From Desulfurellales bacterium (lineage in GTDB: Bacteria > Campylobacterota_A > Desulfurellia > Desulfurellales > Hippeaceae): 8,335 nt of DNA. Shown one piece after another: positions 6,320 through 8,335 of the stretch; positions within the stretch are counted from its first letter, which is position 1; each line of letters opens with the position of its first letter. Made by a program: the position numbers and the translations under genes. Under the pieces are notes generated by a model. It saw only the letters and a program-made list of their open reading frames with translations. It did no database searches and had not been told where the DNA came from. The stretch covers positions 1 to 8,335 of the forward strand of contig JALTDI010000138.1 of assembly GCA_027074255.1 (NCBI GenBank). The letters run 5' to 3'.

Positions 6320-7927
6320 TTATATGTATGAAAATTTATCAACGTCAAACAATCCTCTGTCTGTTAACTTAATATGAGGAATCACCTCGAGTGCCATAAA
6401 TGATAGAGCAGCAAACGCATCCTCTATTTTAGAGCCCATTTTTATGCTTTGTTTTTTCAAGTGTTCAACCTGTTTCGAAACCTCTTCGGCGTTTTTCATG
6501 GACACTATACCTCCTACTCTTAGCTCAAGAAAATGTATGTTTGATCCGTCAAAAAGAGCTATTCCGCCTTGTCTTTTTATTATTTCGTTCACAACCGTTT
6601 TAATGGCGTTATCCGAAGTGCCGACCGCTATTATGTTGTGGCAGTCGTGGGATAGAGACGATGCAATAGCACCCTTTTTAAACCCGAAGCCGCTTATTCT
6701 GCATGCGCTTTTATTATTGTGACCGTACCGTTCAAATACGCACATCTTTAATAGGTCCTTTTCCAAATAATATTCAGGCAGGTCTTTATCAACGTTAATT
6801 TTCTCTGTTATGAGGCTGCCGCTTTTTACGCCAATACAGAATTCTTTGTTTGTTATGGGCGGCACGCTGTCGATATATACCGTATTTATGGAATTTAAAA
6901 ATTCTTGCGGAACATTTGCATTTGTATGCTTATAGGCTGCCGTTTCGCCGTTTATAATGATGTTTTTTATATTAAATTCATTATCAAATAGAATTAGATG
7001 CGCCTTAAACCCCTCCTTGATTTCGGAAAATTCGTCAAGACCGTAGTATTTCAAACCGTTGTAGGCTGCGGCTTTTAAGGCAAGAATAGGTTTTATACCG
7101 AGCGATAGGGCTTTTTTGAAGTTGTAATCCATATGACCGTATCCGATTATATCTCCTGCTGTTTTATCGTCTGAGCAGAACATAACCCTATCCGGGTATT
7201 CTTCTATTATTTTATAGGCATTATCGTCCGTCTTTTCCGCGCTGCCCTCTCGTATAAACACATACAAACCCTTATTGATTTTCTCTTTTAGCTCTTTATA
7301 TGTTTCACTTTCATGATCGTCCTCAACCCCGGCTGAAATGTATTTGCTGAGCATTTCGCCCGATAAGTTAGGCGCATGACCGTTTATCCTTTTTTTGTGT
7401 TTTTTTGCAGCCTTAATCATATCCATAAATTTTTTCTCTCTATTTATAATGCCCGGCACATTCATAAGCTCACCCAAGGCCACTACCTCATCAAGATTTA
7501 AAAAATATTCGACGTCTTCTGTGTCTATGCTGCCCCCGCTTGTTGCAAAGTCTGTAGCAGGAACACAGGATGGGACGCTGAATTTGAGGTTGCAATATGA
7601 ATTTTTCGCCTCTTTGATAAAAAATTCCAGCCCCTTTCTTCCTTTAACATTGGCAATTTCATGGCAATCGCATACCGCGTGGAGCGTACCGTGCTTCACT
7701 ATCTCATTGCCAAAGCAGGAGGGTAAAAGGTGCGAACTTTCAATGTGGCAGTGGCAGTCTATAAAACCCGGCGTTAAGTATCCTTTTTGTCCGTCTATCG
7801 TTTGGTCTGCTTCTATCGTATTATCGGAAACTTCAGCTATATAACCGTTATCTATACCAACATTTTTTTTAACAAATCTCATATTCTCAAAATCAGGTAT
7901 ATAAACATTGTTTACGGCAATATTCAT
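6320..7927 (-). CDS. ade: Adenine deaminase (AdeC type, amidohydrolase superfamily)
   Basis: A 535-aa cytoplasmic metalloenzyme converting adenine and water to hypoxanthine and ammonia in purine salvage. Visible signs, numbered from the ATG at 7927: metal-binding PGFIDCHCHIESSH (53-66) with the HxH pair; HAVCDCHEIANV (83-94); GELMNVPG (152-159); the NGHAP histidine (184); DDHES (203-207); and FCSDDKT (250-256) with the catalytic-site Asp. The C-terminal domain typical of the AdeC family follows, with SHDCHNIIAVG (426-436) and RVGG. Its length is near the family norm, slightly short against the E. coli enzyme. The frame opens upstream at a TTG (7939), but TTGGAGGAG is itself the ribosome binding site, so ATG 7927 is the start. 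It lies 78 nt after the PAP2 gene and may have its own promoter at 7942-7970. Confidence 0.95.
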   Translation of the reverse strand: MNIAVNNVYIPDFENMRFVKKNVGIDNGYIAEVSDNTIEADQTIDGQKGYLTPGFIDCHCHIESSHLLPSCFGNEIVKHGTLHAVCDCHEIANVKGRKGLEFFIKEAKNSYCNLKFSVPSCVPATDFATSGGSIDTEDVEYFLNLDEVVALGELMNVPGIINREKKFMDMIKAAKKHKKRINGHAPNLSGEMLSKYISAGVEDDHESETYKELKEKINKGLYVFIREGSAEKTDDNAYKIIEEYPDRVMFCSDDKTAGDIIGYGHMDYNFKKALSLGIKPILALKAAAYNGLKYYGLDEFSEIKEGFKAHLILFDNEFNIKNIIINGETAAYKHTNANVPQEFLNSINTVYIDSVPPITNKEFCIGVKSGSLITEKINVDKDLPEYYLEKDLLKMCVFERYGHNNKSACRISGFGFKKGAIASSLSHDCHNIIAVGTSDNAIKTVVNEIIKRQGGIALFDGSNIHFLELRVGGIVSMKNAEEVSKQVEHLKKQSIKMGSKIEDAFAALSFMALEVIPHIKLTDRGLFDVDKFSYI

Positions 7928-7930
7928 AAA

Positions 7931-7937
7931 CTCCTCC
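7931..7937 (-). promoter_or_regulatory. Strong ribosome binding site of adenine deaminase
   Basis: On the minus strand GGAGGAG, with the GGAGG core ending 5 nt before the ATG at 7927. It overlaps the upstream in-frame TTG, which rules that codon out as the real start. Confidence 0.85.
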
Positions 7938-7941
7938 AATC

Positions 7942-7970
7942 ATTATAAAATTAAGTTTATATTACACAAA
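7942..7970 (-). promoter_or_regulatory. Possible promoter of adenine deaminase
   Basis: On the minus strand TTTGTG (plus 7965-7970) is followed by 17 nt and a perfect TATAAT (7942-7947), leaving a leader of only about 10-15 nt that still includes the ribosome binding site. An overlapping alternative is TTGTTT (7982-7987), 17 nt, TAATAT (7959-7964). Both -35 boxes are poor. No purine-riboswitch-like fold fits in this short gap. Confidence 0.4.
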
Positions 7971-8005
7971 CCGCCAGCAGTAAACAACTGTCATTTGCAG
8001 GCAAG

Positions 8006-8335
8006 CTAAGCTTTTCTGCTGTTTGCAAAGTATATGTATTTTGAAAAAAAATAGACTATAAATGCGCACAACAAACCCGATATAACATCAACGCCGTAAT
8101 GATAACGCAAAACTACCGTTGATAGTATTAAAGAAAGCACGATAGGTAAAATGATCAATGCTGTCTTTTTATCCTCATCTTTAAAAATCAACAGAACCAG
8201 CACGGAAATTTCCGTATGTCCGCTTGGAAAACAATCCTGCTTGATGTGTTCAAGCGAGTCCAAAATCGGATGAATAAAATTGTATATAATGCCCCCTTGA
8301 ATGGGTATGTTCTGCAAGTAGGGGAGGGAGTATCT
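8006..8335 (-). CDS. PAP2-family membrane phosphatase, 5' end outside the window
   Basis: The last 109 residues of a PAP2-superfamily protein; the frame stays open to the window edge. Counting from the first visible residue, FPSGHT (36-41) is PAP2 motif 2 with its catalytic His. RYHYGVDVISG (77-87) is motif 3 with the nucleophile His and its supporting Asp. Hydrophobic segments lie at about 60-76 and 85-102, so it is an integral membrane protein acting on a lipid phosphate or pyrophosphate, possibly in an inositolphosphotransferase-like branch. The first visible residues RYSLPYLQN suggest the Arg that ends motif 1 (often PR) is right at the edge. A TTG at 8317 could be mistaken for a start, but it would remove motif 1 and it has no ribosome binding site. 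Confidence 0.8.
   Translation of the reverse strand, partial: RYSLPYLQNIPIQGGIIYNFIHPILDSLEHIKQDCFPSGHTEISVLVLLIFKDEDKKTALIILPIVLSLILSTVVLRYHYGVDVISGLLCAFIVYFFSKYIYFANSRKA

Noticed and set aside
6444..7844. Plus-strand frames of 92 and 149 aa opposite adenine deaminase
   Set aside because: The opposite strand encodes conserved metal-binding motifs throughout; these frames lack start signals.
7928..8005. Purine riboswitch upstream of adenine deaminase
   Set aside because: The gap is only 78 nt, has two promoter-like elements inside it, and shows no three-way-junction pairing.

Overview
The window is low-GC bacterial DNA. Shine-Dalgarno sites, GTG starts, sigma70-like promoters and a tRNA with an encoded CCA end all point to Bacteria. 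The gene set (fused trehalose-phosphate synthase/phosphatase, a DUF5752-like protein, TreT, AdeC-type adenine deaminase) would fit an anaerobic or thermophilic lineage such as Deferribacterota, Nitrospirota or the Hippea/Desulfurella group. That placement is a weak inference from gene content.

Layout. A tRNA-Asn(GTT) gene lies on the minus strand at the left edge and has a good divergent promoter. About 360 bases of non-coding DNA follow, holding that promoter, an isolated hairpin with a T-tract, and a plausible promoter for the next operon. Positions 473-4570 (plus strand) form a tight three-gene unit: a fused OtsA-OtsB enzyme, then 1 nt later a DUF5752-like protein built from two copies of one domain, then TreT with a 4-nt ATGA overlap. 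From 4694 to the right edge everything is on the minus strand. In transcription order these are a PAP2-family phosphatase (5' end cut by the window edge), adenine deaminase, a small YvlD/phage-holin-like membrane protein, and a nitronate monooxygenase/FabK-like flavin enzyme. The two blocks converge at about 4571-4693, where I see no clear terminator.

How the genes work together. The plus-strand operon encodes two independent enzymatic links between nucleotide-sugar and trehalose. OtsAB makes trehalose from NDP-glucose and glucose-6-phosphate through trehalose-6-phosphate. TreT joins NDP-glucose and glucose directly and reversibly. The uncharacterised DUF5752-like protein is translated between them, so a role in trehalose metabolism or its control is likely but unproven. 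The minus-strand genes look like unrelated housekeeping or salvage functions.

The most interesting element is the OtsAB-DUF5752-TreT operon with its internally duplicated middle protein. I found no CRISPR array, insertion sequence, phage module or defence system. Three start sites were reassigned by reading the sequence: the OtsAB start (473), the adenine deaminase start (7927) and the holin-like protein start (6206).
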